Source of the DNA: Desulfobacula toluolica Tol2
Lineage (GTDB): Bacteria; Desulfobacterota; Desulfobacteria; Desulfobacterales; Desulfobacteraceae
Direction of reading: 5' to 3'
Assembly: GCF_000307105.1 (NCBI RefSeq)
Contig: NC_018645.1
Coordinates: 2,875,501 to 2,939,500 of the forward strand
DNA: 64,000 bases
Both the position numbers and the translations under genes were made by a program. The notes beneath the pieces were generated by a model, which saw only the letters and a list, made by a program, of their open reading frames with translations, did no database searches and had not been told where the DNA came from. Below, in pieces: positions 54,217 through 63,630 of the stretch. Every line of letters starts with the position of its first letter. Within the stretch, counting starts at the first letter, position 1.

Positions 54217-54359
54217 AAAAAAGTAAAAGAGACCTTATTTCAAAATGAAGTTTGATCTGTTTTTTTAAAATGGCTTAACATTTTCAATTATGTTATATGA
54301 AAAATCATTGTTCCTTGAATTTATGAATTATCTTAAATTAATAAAAAAAAGTTGGTAGC

Positions 54360-56783
54360 GTGGAAAAGAATAGTTACAGTCTTGATAACAATATATTAAC
54401 AATCAGAACAGAGTATGGTGATTATGGGTTTAAAATAGAAGATGGTTTGGAATTGGCCAATGCAGAACGTATTGCAGATCTTATGGTCAGTGAACTTGAA
54501 AAAATTGAAAAAAAATTCCAGGGCATTCGAGAAAACTCAAACCCATATGCGAAATTATTACTGGCAAACTTAAATATTTCGGACAAATATATTCAGCTTG
54601 AGAACGAACATATTCAGCTTGAGCATAAATATAATCGCCTTTTCAATAGAAATGAAAAGATGAAAGCTTTTTACCACGATCGGTATCAATCAGGTGATGC
54701 TGGCAGTCAAAAATTTAAAACTGATAAGACAATTCATTGCTCAAGCTCATTTGATGATTTAAAAAACAATGACGATATTTTATCGGAACAGATTCAAACA
54801 AATCAGGAAGACACAACTTCTTTGACCGAAACACAACCGGATGACAATGACAACTCTTCTTCTTTTAAGGAAGAAGACTTTTCCGAAAAACAACCCCCGG
54901 TTATTACGGCCCTGGAAAAAACAGATCGGGATTTGACAGATCATGATTTGTCTGAAGAAAGCCGAAAGAATTCTTTTATTTCATCACCATCAATGGATAT
55001 TCAGACAACGACAGAGCCATTGGAAGACTTGCAGACAGAGCCATTGGAAGAGATAGAAATAGAACTCTCGGAAGACACAGAAACAGAACTCTTGGAAGAC
55101 ATGCAAAAACAATCACCTGCCGTGCAACAGATAGCCATGCAAAATCCAGAAACACAAACAGACACACAAAATTTAAATTCCGACTCAAATAATATAGCTG
55201 AGCCTGCACAGACTCAAGCCCCGTCATTGGCAAAGGATTTGGTTTTACCAGTGCCCCCAACAATTTCAGCATCCCCATCCGCCCAATTCAGGATTAACAA
55301 ACCTGAAGAAAAACAAAACAGTTGCATTGAATCCTGCAACACAGATAGCGATGAATTCCAGTTGCCTGCCCTGGATTTTTTAAAACGCGGAAATGGAAAA
55401 ATAGAAATTGACCATGAGGCCATCAGAAGAGATGCTGAACTGCTTGAGCAAAAACTTGGTTATTTCGGTATCACAGGAGAAGTCATGGAGGTTTCTCCAG
55501 GGCCGGTTATTACGACCTTTGAATACAGGCCTGCTCCGGGAATCAAAATCAGCAAGATCGTTAACCTGGCAGATGATCTGGCTCTTGCATTAAGTGCCTT
55601 CAGTATCCGTATTGTTGCTCCGATCCCTGGTAAGGATGTTATTGGAATTGAAATTCCCAATCTTAAGAAGAGCCTTGTTCCTTTTATTGATATTGTCAGA
55701 TCCGATGATTTCATAAACAGCACATCCAAACTCCCCATCTGCCTTGGCAAAGATATTATCGGCAACCCTGTTGTTGTGGAGCTTGATAAAATGCCGCATC
55801 TGTTGATAGCAGGTGCCACTGGAACCGGCAAAAGCGTTGGGTTGAATGCCATGATAGCCAGTATCCTGTACAAATCACCTCCTGACAAAGTAAATTTTAT
55901 CATGATTGATCCAAAACGCATTGAATTGTCATTGTTCAATGATATTCCCCATCTTCTCACACCGGTTATTACCGACATGAAAAAAGCAAATATTGCGCTT
56001 CAGTGGGTGGTAAGAGAAATGGAACGCAGGTATGAGATCCTGGCTAAATTACAGGTGAGAAACATTGAGCAGTATAATCACAAAGTAAAACAAATGGCTT
56101 GTCCTGAACGGGATAAAGATGAAGCATTTGAAGAATTTTCATATATTGTTATCATCATAGATGAGCTGGCCGATCTGATGATGACTGCGGCCAAGGATAT
56201 TGAATTGTCTTTGACCCGTATTGCCCAGATGGCAAGAGCTGCGGGCATTCATCTGGTTCTTGCCACTCAGCGGCCTTCCGTTGATGTGTTGACTGGCATA
56301 ATTAAAGCTAATTTTCCCACCAGGATATCGTTTCAAGTCTCGTCTAAAACCGACTCCAGGACAATCATTGATTCCAACGGAGCTGAAACACTCTTGGGCA
56401 GCGGGGATATGCTTTTTGTCCCACCCGGAACCGCACGGCTTGCCAGGGTACACGGCACCTATCTTTCAGAAGATGAACTTGTCACAATAACCGAGTTTCT
56501 AAAAGCCCAGAAAAAGCCTAATTATATTTTTGACGTGATAACGGAAAATGATACCGAACCCGCCATGGATATTGTTGGTGAGGATGAGTATGATGAAAAA
56601 TACCAAGCTGCTCTGGAATTTGTTCTTGTCAGCAGACAAGCTTCAATTTCAGGTGTTCAACGTGCCCTCAGGGTTGGGTATAACAGGGCGGCAAGAATTA
56701 TTGATCTTATGGAAAAAAGAGGGATTGTGGGACCTTCTGATGGCGTAAAACCCCGCCAGGTTTTGATAAATCGCATGGATTAA
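54360..56783 (+). CDS. FtsK/SpoIIIE DNA translocase with an N-terminal ZapA-like domain instead of TM segments
   Basis: An 807-residue protein starting at GTG 54360; in-frame TAA codons just upstream rule out a longer form. Residues about 8-100 match the ZapA fold: LTIRTEYGDYGFKIEDG beta-hairpin, ADLMVSELEKIEKKF, AKLLLANLNISDKYIQLE, then a short coiled coil. ZapA binds FtsZ. Residues about 105-330 are an acidic, Thr/Glu/Gln-rich linker with an imperfect repeat (EPLEDLQTEPLEEIEIELSE). From about 345 comes the FtsK motor: Walker A GATGTGKS (485-492), Walker B near Asp601 (VIIIDELADLMM), and TQRPSVDVLTGIIKANFPTR. The C-terminal ~65 residues are the gamma winged helix. There are no TM segments. 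The usual four-TM FtsK anchor is replaced by a presumed FtsZ-binding domain. It would pump DNA at the septum. Confidence 0.88.
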   Translation: MEKNSYSLDNNILTIRTEYGDYGFKIEDGLELANAERIADLMVSELEKIEKKFQGIRENSNPYAKLLLANLNISDKYIQLENEHIQLEHKYNRLFNRNEKMKAFYHDRYQSGDAGSQKFKTDKTIHCSSSFDDLKNNDDILSEQIQTNQEDTTSLTETQPDDNDNSSSFKEEDFSEKQPPVITALEKTDRDLTDHDLSEESRKNSFISSPSMDIQTTTEPLEDLQTEPLEEIEIELSEDTETELLEDMQKQSPAVQQIAMQNPETQTDTQNLNSDSNNIAEPAQTQAPSLAKDLVLPVPPTISASPSAQFRINKPEEKQNSCIESCNTDSDEFQLPALDFLKRGNGKIEIDHEAIRRDAELLEQKLGYFGITGEVMEVSPGPVITTFEYRPAPGIKISKIVNLADDLALALSAFSIRIVAPIPGKDVIGIEIPNLKKSLVPFIDIVRSDDFINSTSKLPICLGKDIIGNPVVVELDKMPHLLIAGATGTGKSVGLNAMIASILYKSPPDKVNFIMIDPKRIELSLFNDIPHLLTPVITDMKKANIALQWVVREMERRYEILAKLQVRNIEQYNHKVKQMACPERDKDEAFEEFSYIVIIIDELADLMMTAAKDIELSLTRIAQMARAAGIHLVLATQRPSVDVLTGIIKANFPTRISFQVSSKTDSRTIIDSNGAETLLGSGDMLFVPPGTARLARVHGTYLSEDELVTITEFLKAQKKPNYIFDVITENDTEPAMDIVGEDEYDEKYQAALEFVLVSRQASISGVQRALRVGYNRAARIIDLMEKRGIVGPSDGVKPRQVLINRMD

Positions 56784-56836
56784 AGAATTGCATGAATTAA
56801 ACTTCTCACAATATCCCAACCTGAATAAACGTGATT

Positions 56837-57328
56837 ATGAACAAAAAAATCTGGTATTCTATTATAGTGTTGATAGTCTCATCTTGCACTCCCCAACTGC
56901 CCACTCTGATATATATGAAGGGATCGGAAACATTCATAGTTGATTATGACGGAAACGGCACATATGATGACGAATGGCTCAGTTTAGACCAGGCAAATCG
57001 TATGAGCTGCAATGAAGTCGTACGTCATTATATTGATCCAGGCCATTACAGATGGGCAAAATCAAATGAAATGGCATTGTTATATTCGGTATTGGGCATG
57101 CCTGGAAATTCGAAAGCCACAAGGCAGATGAGCAGCTTAGCCGGCATAAGCATAGGGCTGGGCTTTTTATACACGGTCAAACACAAAGCCACCCAGGCTG
57201 AAAAAGACTCCCCGCACATTTTCTCTGTGGAAACCCTGGGTTGGCATGGAGGATTGGCAACCCCAATGCCGACAGTGGTACACGAACCCAGATACTTTCC
57301 GGCGTTGATTAAGACTGAGCCGAAATAA
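56837..57328 (+). CDS. Small lipoprotein of unknown function
   Basis: A lipoprotein of about 163 residues: the signal peptide IWYSIIVLIVSSC ends in a lipobox. The mature part includes ETFIVDYDGNGTYDDEW, an EF-hand-like or thrombospondin-like acidic loop, and a hydrophobic Gly-rich segment SLAGISIGLGFLYTV. I do not recognise a family. The ATG at 56837 is chosen over GTG 56831; neither has a clear ribosome binding site. It follows the FtsK-like gene by about 50 bases on the same strand. Confidence 0.6.
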   Translation: MNKKIWYSIIVLIVSSCTPQLPTLIYMKGSETFIVDYDGNGTYDDEWLSLDQANRMSCNEVVRHYIDPGHYRWAKSNEMALLYSVLGMPGNSKATRQMSSLAGISIGLGFLYTVKHKATQAEKDSPHIFSVETLGWHGGLATPMPTVVHEPRYFPALIKTEPK

Positions 57329-57592
57329 GCTGAGTGAATTTTTCAAGACTTTCATACAAAATTTTTATTCCATTTTCAAAAAAAAGACGGATGCCGACAA
57401 CAGCACAAAAGCGATCAACCCGATATTATGAGAGATTGCCCCGATGACAGGAGTTAACAGTCCTATTTAAACTTCAATCTCTTTTTAGATATGGACAGAT
57501 CACATAAACAGCAAAGTTTTTTTTCCTACCCGTCAGAAATGACATAGTGTATAAGGACAGATTACAAACCTTTAGCTTGTACGAGTGTCAAC

Positions 57593-58306
57593 ATGACAAC
57601 CTTTATCAGTATCAGTTTAATATTTTTCCTTGCCGGATGGGTTCAAGGTGTTTCAGGGTTCGGCTCCGCCCTTGTCGCAATTCCTCTGTTATCACTGCTT
57701 ATCGACATCAAAACGGCGATACCGCTATGTTCACTGTTAAGCCTTATCATCACAACCTATATGAGTGTGCAGTTATGGAAATATTTTGATCGAAAAAAAA
57801 TTCTACCTCTCTGCGCCGGAGCAATACCCGGTATCATATCAGGTGCAACCATTTTAAAGACCGTCCCTTCCGAAATGATCCAGAACCTTATGGGCAGTCT
57901 TTTAATCGCATATGCATTGTACAACCTGTTCTTTACCGTCAAACCCGGAAAGATTCATTATAGCTGGGGCTATGTTTCAGGATTTTTATCCGGTTCAATC
58001 GGAGCGGCATTCAGTGCGGGGGGACCGCCGGCAATCATCTACACCACCCTGAATAACTGGAGCAAAAACGAAATCAAGGCAACCCTTACAGGATTTTTTT
58101 GTTTTAACTCCTATATGGTTGTTTCAGCCCATATAATAACCGGATTAACCACGGCCACCGTGGGTAAATACTTTCTGTTTTCAGTACCCTTTGTTTTGTT
58201 GGGAACTTTTTTCGGCTCATACTGTTACCGATTTTTCAAAAAAGATATCTATTTGAGAGTTGTTTTCCTGTGTCTTGTTGTCATGGGAATAATTTTGATT
58301 CTATAA
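57593..58306 (+). CDS. TauE/SafE-family permease
   Basis: A 237-residue membrane protein with about eight TM helices. It carries the inverted-repeat motifs GWVQGVSGFGSALVAIPLL (first repeat) and GFLSGSIGAAFSAGGPPAIIY (second repeat), the hallmark of the TauE/SafE family. Members export sulfite, sulfoacetate or other small anions, or take up sulfur compounds. In a sulfur-metabolising anaerobe sulfite or a related anion is a natural guess, but no substrate is shown. A 264-base gap precedes it; it ends next to the tRNA terminator. Confidence 0.85.
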   Translation: MTTFISISLIFFLAGWVQGVSGFGSALVAIPLLSLLIDIKTAIPLCSLLSLIITTYMSVQLWKYFDRKKILPLCAGAIPGIISGATILKTVPSEMIQNLMGSLLIAYALYNLFFTVKPGKIHYSWGYVSGFLSGSIGAAFSAGGPPAIIYTTLNNWSKNEIKATLTGFFCFNSYMVVSAHIITGLTTATVGKYFLFSVPFVLLGTFFGSYCYRFFKKDIYLRVVFLCLVVMGIILIL

Positions 58307-58315
58307 AAAAACAAA

Positions 58316-58343
58316 AAGGGTCTCGAAAACTTTCGAGACCCTT
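58316..58343 (-). terminator. Intrinsic terminator of the initiator tRNA gene
   Basis: AAGGGTCTCGAAA pairs with TTTCGAGACCCTT. Read on the minus strand it follows the tRNA 3' end by 10 bases and is followed by TTTTTGTTTTTTT, a strong terminator. On the plus strand no T-run follows, so it is not a strong terminator for the permease. Confidence 0.85.
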
Positions 58344-58353
58344 GTAATTTGCT

Positions 58354-58430
<77 letters not shown>

Positions 58431-58502
58431 TCAACGAAAAGCAATATACATAATTGCATTGTTCATGTCAAGGCTTTAATTTTTTTCTAAAAATTATAAT
58501 TT

Positions 58503-59465
58503 TCAATTTGGCATCACCTGCTTTAATTCATCAACAGAAGCCGTTGCGGTTCCAACCTTTGCAACAACAATCCCGGCAGCAGCATTGGCAAGCATGGCGC
58601 TTGACCTAAAGGTTGCACCCACTGCAAGCCCAAGTCCCAGAAGAGAAATAACCGTATCACCTGCACCGGAAACATCAAACACCTGCCGGGCTTTGGATTC
58701 AATGACATAAGGTTCCTTGTCTTTTTCAAACAATACCATGCCGTCCTTGCCGCAAGTAATGAGGAGCCTTTCCAGCTTGACCTGGTCCATTATTTTCCAA
58801 CCGGCGGCAAAAAGATCCCTGTCTGATTTGATATCCATGTTGGCGGCAAGGCTTGCCTCTTTTTTGTTGGGCGTGAGTATGGAAACATGCTCATACTTTG
58901 AAAAATCAAGAGCCTTGGGATCTGCCAAAGTAAGGACATTATATTTTTTTGCCAGCTCAACAGTGTGCCGGACCAGTTCTTTTGTAACCAGGCCTTTGTT
59001 GTAATCTGAAATGATAATCAGATTAACCCCGGAAATTTTACGCTCAATAATGCTTACAAGCTTTTCAAGGGTGTTGCCATTGATATCTTTTTTTATCTCC
59101 TTGTCAATGCGCAGAACCTGCTGATTGGATGCAATCACCCTTGTTTTTCGGGTAGTCGGCCTTTCCGGCTCACTGATGATACCGTCAGTTTCAATCCCCA
59201 GTTCTTCAAGCTTCTCAAATATCATTTGACCGGCCTTGCCCGTTCCTGCCGTGCCAATGGGCAACACCTGCGCCCCCATGGAAACCAGGTTATTGATGAC
59301 ATTTCCCGCCCCCCCGAGGGCATGGCTTTCTTTTTCCACGCACACCACCGGAACCGGAGCTTCCGGTGAAATCCGGTCCACACTGCCCCACAGGTATTCG
59401 TCAATCATCAGATCCCCTATCACAAGGGCTTTTACGGTTTTAAAAGTATCAATATCTATAATCAT
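58503..59465 (-). CDS. rfaE1: D-glycero-beta-D-manno-heptose-7-phosphate kinase
   Basis: A PfkB-family sugar kinase of about 320 residues. The N-terminal region reads VIGDLMIDEYLWGSVDRISPEAPVPVV, which is the RfaE/HldE signature. It continues with GGAGNVINNLVSMGA and the C-terminal PfkB motif DVSGAGDTVIS with the catalytic Asp. It makes heptose-1,7-bisphosphate for LPS core; the C-terminal adenylyltransferase domain of HldE is absent, so this is the separate RfaE1 form. The ATG at 59465 is chosen; a frame start at 59483 overlaps thrH by 8 bases. It is the last gene of a minus-strand operon with hom and thrH. Confidence 0.9.
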   Translation of the reverse strand: MIIDIDTFKTVKALVIGDLMIDEYLWGSVDRISPEAPVPVVCVEKESHALGGAGNVINNLVSMGAQVLPIGTAGTGKAGQMIFEKLEELGIETDGIISEPERPTTRKTRVIASNQQVLRIDKEIKKDINGNTLEKLVSIIERKISGVNLIIISDYNKGLVTKELVRHTVELAKKYNVLTLADPKALDFSKYEHVSILTPNKKEASLAANMDIKSDRDLFAAGWKIMDQVKLERLLITCGKDGMVLFEKDKEPYVIESKARQVFDVSGAGDTVISLLGLGLAVGATFRSSAMLANAAAGIVVAKVGTATASVDELKQVMPN

Positions 59466-59475
59466 ATATCCACAA

Positions 59476-60081
59476 TCACACATTCAGCAACGAACTGATC
59501 ATGTTTTTCAGCTCCAGATAGTTTCTTGTCACTGGAATTTCAGGATAATCCGTGATCACTGAATCAGGCGGGCTAAAGAAAAATCCATGATCTGCCTGGG
59601 TAATCATCCCGATATCATTATAAGAATCACCAAAGGCAATCACTTCATAGTTAAGTTCTTTTAAGGCTTTAACCGCCCGCTTTTTCTGATCATCAATGCG
59701 AATATTATAATCAGTGACATTGCCCATTTTATCAATGCTCAGGTTGTGACATAAAAGAGTGGGGAAATTCAACTTTGCCATCAAAGGCTTTGCAAATTCC
59801 TCAAAAGTATCTGATAAAATGATAATCTGTGCTTGTTCCCTGATCCAGGTTAACATTTCCAAGGCGCCCTCAAGTGGCTCCAAGGTGGCAATCACCTCAC
59901 TTATATCCTGAATCTTTAAATTATGCTCTTTTAATATAGTAAGCCGCTTGGTCATCAACACATCATAATCACTGATATCCCTGGTGGTCAGTTTAAGTTC
60001 TTCAATCCCGGTTTTTTGTGCAACATTAATCCATATTTCAGGCAAAAACACACCTTCCAAATCTGCAACCAATATTTTCAT
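59476..60081 (-). CDS. thrH: Phosphoserine phosphatase/homoserine phosphotransferase ThrH
   Basis: A 201-residue HAD enzyme closely similar to Pseudomonas ThrH: VADLEGVFLPEIWINVAQKTG (HAD motif I with Asp), LTTRDISDYDVLM, VIATLEPLEGA, IIILSDTFEEF (motif II) and IAFGDSYNDIGM (motif IV). ThrH takes the phosphate of phosphoserine and can pass it to homoserine, so it can stand in for homoserine kinase. It directly follows hom (8 bases), which makes homoserine. The pair therefore suggests a threonine route through ThrH rather than ThrB. Confidence 0.92.
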   Translation of the reverse strand: MKILVADLEGVFLPEIWINVAQKTGIEELKLTTRDISDYDVLMTKRLTILKEHNLKIQDISEVIATLEPLEGALEMLTWIREQAQIIILSDTFEEFAKPLMAKLNFPTLLCHNLSIDKMGNVTDYNIRIDDQKKRAVKALKELNYEVIAFGDSYNDIGMITQADHGFFFSPPDSVITDYPEIPVTRNYLELKNMISSLLNV

Positions 60082-60089
60082 TTTTATTT

Positions 60090-61403
60090 TTACTCCTGAA
60101 CAGTTTCTTCTATCCTGATAACAACAGGACTGCCAACAACTGAATCTATTTTTGAAATTTTTATCAAAGCATCTTGCACACTTGCCTCTTTGGCAATATG
60201 GGTGATCATTACAATCGGCACGTTCCCGTTAGTTTTCCGGCCTTTTTGATGAACCGATTTAATGCTGATATTGTTTTCTCCTAAAATTCCGGAAATTTTA
60301 GCCAGCACCCCGGGATGATCCTGGGCTTCAAACCTAAGATAGTATCTTGTATAAAGCTCGTCCATGGGAAGAATGGGAATCGGCTTGATATTATCTTCAG
60401 GATATCCCAAAATGGGAACCCGCCTTTTGGTTCCTGAAATAATATTTCTTGCAATATCTGCAACATCACTTAACACGGCACTGGCCGTGGGCATCATGCC
60501 TGCACCATGACCATACAGCATGGCTTGGCCTGTGGCATCTGCGTCAATGACAATGGCATTCATAGAAGAATCAACATGGGAAAGAGGGTTTGAGTCAGGG
60601 ATCATGGTGGGATGCACACGGGCTTCCACATGATTTTCATGAATTTTGCCAATGGCCAGAAGTTTTATGGTGTACCCAAACTCCTTTGCAAACTCAATAT
60701 CCTTTGGTGTAATAGTGCGGATACCTTCCACATGTATGTCTTTCAAATTAATCTCCATGCCGTGGGCAAGGGAATTTAAAATGGCAAGTTTATGGGCAGT
60801 ATCAAACCCATCAATATCCAATGAAGGCTCAGCCTCAGCATATCCCAATTGCTGGGCATCTTTTAGCGCATCTTCAAACTCCGACCCATCCTTGGAAATT
60901 TTTGTAAGAATATAATTGCAGGTTCCGTTTAAAATCGCTGACATTGCTTTGATATCATTGGCAACAAGAGATTCCCGCAAAGACTTGATGATGGGCATAC
61001 ACCCGCCACAACTGGCTTCAAAGGCCAGATCGACCAAATTCTTCCGGGCTGTCTTGACAAGATCATTCCCATAACTTGCCAGCAGGGCTTTATTGGCAGT
61101 GACCACATGTTTTTTATTTTCAAGAGCCTTTAAAATAAATTCTTTGGCAATGGTCTCCCCTCCGATGGTTTCCACAATAATATCTATTTCAGGATCATCA
61201 ATTATCACGGTTGCATCGGAAACCAGAGCAGTTGTTCCAAGTTCAACCCCCCTGTCTGTTGTGATATCAATATCAGCAATAGTTTTAAGATTTAAAACAG
61301 CACCGATTCTGGATTCCAGCAATTGTTTTTTCTGCTTTAACAACTTTGCAACACCAGCGCCAACAACACCATATCCTAAAATTCCAATATTGATTGTTTT
61401 CAT
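60090..61403 (-). CDS. hom: Homoserine dehydrogenase
   Basis: A 437-residue protein. The N-terminal NAD(P) motif is NIGILGYGVVGAGVAKLL. The catalytic domain has ANKALLASYG, GTCNYILTKISKDG and YAEAEPSLDIDGFDTAHKLAIL. The C-terminus (about residues 355-435) is an ACT domain: LRFEAQDHPGVLAKISGILGENN. It reduces aspartate semialdehyde to homoserine; the ACT domain typically gives threonine feedback control. It heads the hom-thrH-rfaE1 operon. The upstream region, shared with divergent purM, holds a TTGACA promoter but no leader peptide. Confidence 0.95.
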   Translation of the reverse strand: MKTINIGILGYGVVGAGVAKLLKQKKQLLESRIGAVLNLKTIADIDITTDRGVELGTTALVSDATVIIDDPEIDIIVETIGGETIAKEFILKALENKKHVVTANKALLASYGNDLVKTARKNLVDLAFEASCGGCMPIIKSLRESLVANDIKAMSAILNGTCNYILTKISKDGSEFEDALKDAQQLGYAEAEPSLDIDGFDTAHKLAILNSLAHGMEINLKDIHVEGIRTITPKDIEFAKEFGYTIKLLAIGKIHENHVEARVHPTMIPDSNPLSHVDSSMNAIVIDADATGQAMLYGHGAGMMPTASAVLSDVADIARNIISGTKRRVPILGYPEDNIKPIPILPMDELYTRYYLRFEAQDHPGVLAKISGILGENNISIKSVHQKGRKTNGNVPIVMITHIAKEASVQDALIKISKIDSVVGSPVVIRIEETVQE

Positions 61404-61444
61404 TCGCTTCAGATTCTCCGATATTAACTTAAGTTTAAAAACAA

Positions 61445-61475
61445 ATTAGATACAATATTCAACCGGCGTTGTCAA
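61445..61475 (-). promoter_or_regulatory. Putative promoter of hom-thrH-rfaE1
   Basis: A minus-strand TTGACA (61470-61475) with TCTAAT (61445-61450) 19 bases away, 42 bases from the hom ATG. Its -35 is part of a palindrome with the -35 of purM. Confidence 0.45.
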
Positions 61476-61482
61476 AAAGCTT

Positions 61483-61511
61483 TTGACTTTTCAGCCTATT
61501 ATGTTTATCAT
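61483..61511 (+). promoter_or_regulatory. Putative purM promoter
   Basis: TTGACT, an exact 17-base spacer and TATCAT (61506-61511): five of six matches in both boxes. The start site would be near 61518, 44 bases before the purM ATG. The best promoter match in the window. Confidence 0.6.
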
Positions 61512-61561
61512 TGCAGGGTTTTAGAAGGTTTAATCAATGTAATCAAAAAGGGTAACAGTAT

Positions 61562-62605
61562 ATGAGCGACTCCTTAACTTACGCAGATTCAGGTGTTGAT
61601 ATAGATAAGGCAAACAAACTGGTTGACCGGATTAAAGATATTGCAAAAACCACCCCAAGAGCAGGAGTTATGGGTGAAATAGGCGGGTTTGGGGGCCTTT
61701 TTTCCCTGAATCTTTCCAATATTTCCAACCCGGTTCTGGTCAGTTCAACCGACGGTGTCGGAACCAAGCTTAAAATAGCTTTCATGATGGACAAACATGA
61801 TACCATTGGTATTGATCTTGTGGCCATGTGTGTTAACGACATCATTGTCCAGGGGGCCAAGCCCTTGTTTTTCCTTGACTATCTGGCCATGGGAGTTCTT
61901 AACAATGATGTGGCTGAAAAAATTATTTCAGGGATTGCAAAAGGATGCACTCAAGCCGGATGCGCACTCATCGGCGGTGAAACCGCAGAAATGCCGGGCA
62001 TGTATCAGAATGGGGAATATGACCTTTCCGGGTTTTCCGTGGGAATCGTAGACAATGATAAGATCATAGACGGTTCATATATCAGAAACAACCACAAACT
62101 CATCGGGCTTGCATCAAACGGTGTTCACAGCAATGGTTTCTCCCTTGTCAGAAAAGTTTTTTTTGACAAATGCAAATACAGTGTCGACACAAAATCAGAA
62201 GAACTGGGCACCACCCTTGGAGAAGAGCTGTTAAAGCCCACATTCATTTATGTCCCGACAATTATCAGCCTGATAAGAGATCTGCCCATTCACGGACTGG
62301 TTCACATTACCGGCGGAGGCATTGATGAAAATATCATCCGGGTGATCCCGGAATCCTGTAAAGCCATTATTCACAAAGATGCCTGGGAAGTTCCGCCGGT
62401 CTTCAAGCTCCTTCAAAAAGAAGGCGGGGTTCCTGATGCTGAAATGCAACGGACATTTAACAACGGCATCGGCATGGTTATGGTAGTACCTGAAGCATCT
62501 GCCCAGGAAGTCATGGACAGACTCTCGGCAATGGACAAAAACGCCTATCTTATCGGTGAAATAGAAACCAGGGAAAATAATGAACCTCAAACCCAATGGG
62601 TCTGA
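61562..62605 (+). CDS. purM: Phosphoribosylformylglycinamidine cyclo-ligase
   Basis: A 347-residue AIR synthase. The N-terminal YADSGVDIDKANKLVDRIKD, the ATP/FGAM-binding LVSSTDGVGTKLKIA, CVNDIIVQGAKPLFFLDY, GCALIGGETAEMPGMY and HITGGGIDENIIRV are the standard PurM motifs. It closes the imidazole ring in purine synthesis and acts in the cytosol. It is transcribed with tsaD, 15 bases downstream. Confidence 0.97.
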   Translation: MSDSLTYADSGVDIDKANKLVDRIKDIAKTTPRAGVMGEIGGFGGLFSLNLSNISNPVLVSSTDGVGTKLKIAFMMDKHDTIGIDLVAMCVNDIIVQGAKPLFFLDYLAMGVLNNDVAEKIISGIAKGCTQAGCALIGGETAEMPGMYQNGEYDLSGFSVGIVDNDKIIDGSYIRNNHKLIGLASNGVHSNGFSLVRKVFFDKCKYSVDTKSEELGTTLGEELLKPTFIYVPTIISLIRDLPIHGLVHITGGGIDENIIRVIPESCKAIIHKDAWEVPPVFKLLQKEGGVPDAEMQRTFNNGIGMVMVVPEASAQEVMDRLSAMDKNAYLIGEIETRENNEPQTQWV

Positions 62606-62620
62606 TCGTTTCAGCTTATC

Positions 62621-63622
62621 ATGATAGTTCTCGGGATTGAATCCTCCTGTGATGAAACCGCAGCGGCAATTGTTCAGGATGGCACAAAAATTTTATCGTC
62701 TATTGTTGCCTCCCAGATTGAAGTTCACCACAAGTATGGCGGCGTTGTACCGGAACTTGCATCCCGCATGCACATCGAAGCCATTACCCCGGTTGTGGAC
62801 GAGGCTGTACAAAAAGCAGCCATTAACATCGAAGATATTGACGGGGTTGCCGCAACAAGAGGGCCGGGACTCATCGGGGCTCTTCTGGTGGGATTTTGTT
62901 TTGCCAAATCATTTGCCTGGGCAAGACAACTTCCCTTTGCCGGTGTCAACCACCTGGAAGCTCACATCTATTCTTTGTTTCTGATGGACAACAAGCCAAA
63001 ATTCCCCTTTATAGCCCTGGTGGTATCCGGGGGACACACCAATATCTATCATGTCACTTCATATGACAATTTTGAGCTTTTGGGGCAAACAAGGGATGAC
63101 GCAGCAGGTGAAGCCTTTGACAAAGTGGCAAAAATGCTGGGAATAGGCTATCCCGGCGGCCCGATAATTGAAACTCTTGCAAAGACAAAAAATCCTGACG
63201 CCATCATGTTTCCCAGAACATTGCTTGAAAAAGGCAGTTTTGATTTCAGTTTCAGCGGCATCAAATCGTCTGTGGCCAGATATATCCATGACAAAAACAT
63301 CACAACAAAAGATGAAAAAGCACAGGTTGCAGCATCGTTTCAGGAAGCCGTCATTGATGTTCTGTCTCAAAAACTGATCAATGCAGCCCAGCATAAAAAA
63401 TGCCTGCGCATTGGTATTGCAGGAGGCGTGTCAGCCAACCAGACCTTTGTTAACAAATTATCCAAAAGAGCAAAAAGTAAAAACATCAAAGTTTTTTCCC
63501 CGCCGGTTGAACTGTGCGGAGACAATGCAGCCATGATTGCAGCAAGAGGGTATACCATGATTCAGCAAGGATCTTTATGTACCCTTGACCACGACGTATT
63601 CTCAAGAACAAAAACAGATTAG
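62621..63622 (+). CDS. tsaD: tRNA N6-threonylcarbamoyladenosine synthase subunit TsaD
   Basis: A 333-residue ASKHA-family protein: VLGIESSCDETAAAIV, ATRGPGLIGALLVG, GVNHLEAHIYS with the two metal-binding His, ALVVSGGHTNIY, DDAAGEAFDKVAKMLG and IAGGVSANQTF. TsaD transfers threonylcarbamoyl to A37 of tRNAs that read ANN codons. It follows purM by 15 bases. It ends 8 bases before the convergent glycosidase gene. Confidence 0.97.
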   Translation: MIVLGIESSCDETAAAIVQDGTKILSSIVASQIEVHHKYGGVVPELASRMHIEAITPVVDEAVQKAAINIEDIDGVAATRGPGLIGALLVGFCFAKSFAWARQLPFAGVNHLEAHIYSLFLMDNKPKFPFIALVVSGGHTNIYHVTSYDNFELLGQTRDDAAGEAFDKVAKMLGIGYPGGPIIETLAKTKNPDAIMFPRTLLEKGSFDFSFSGIKSSVARYIHDKNITTKDEKAQVAASFQEAVIDVLSQKLINAAQHKKCLRIGIAGGVSANQTFVNKLSKRAKSKNIKVFSPPVELCGDNAAMIAARGYTMIQQGSLCTLDHDVFSRTKTD

Positions 63623-63630
63623 CGTTTGGA

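Noticed and set aside
58316-58343. Terminator for the TauE/SafE permease
   Set aside because: The T-run is only on the minus-strand side, so it serves the tRNA.
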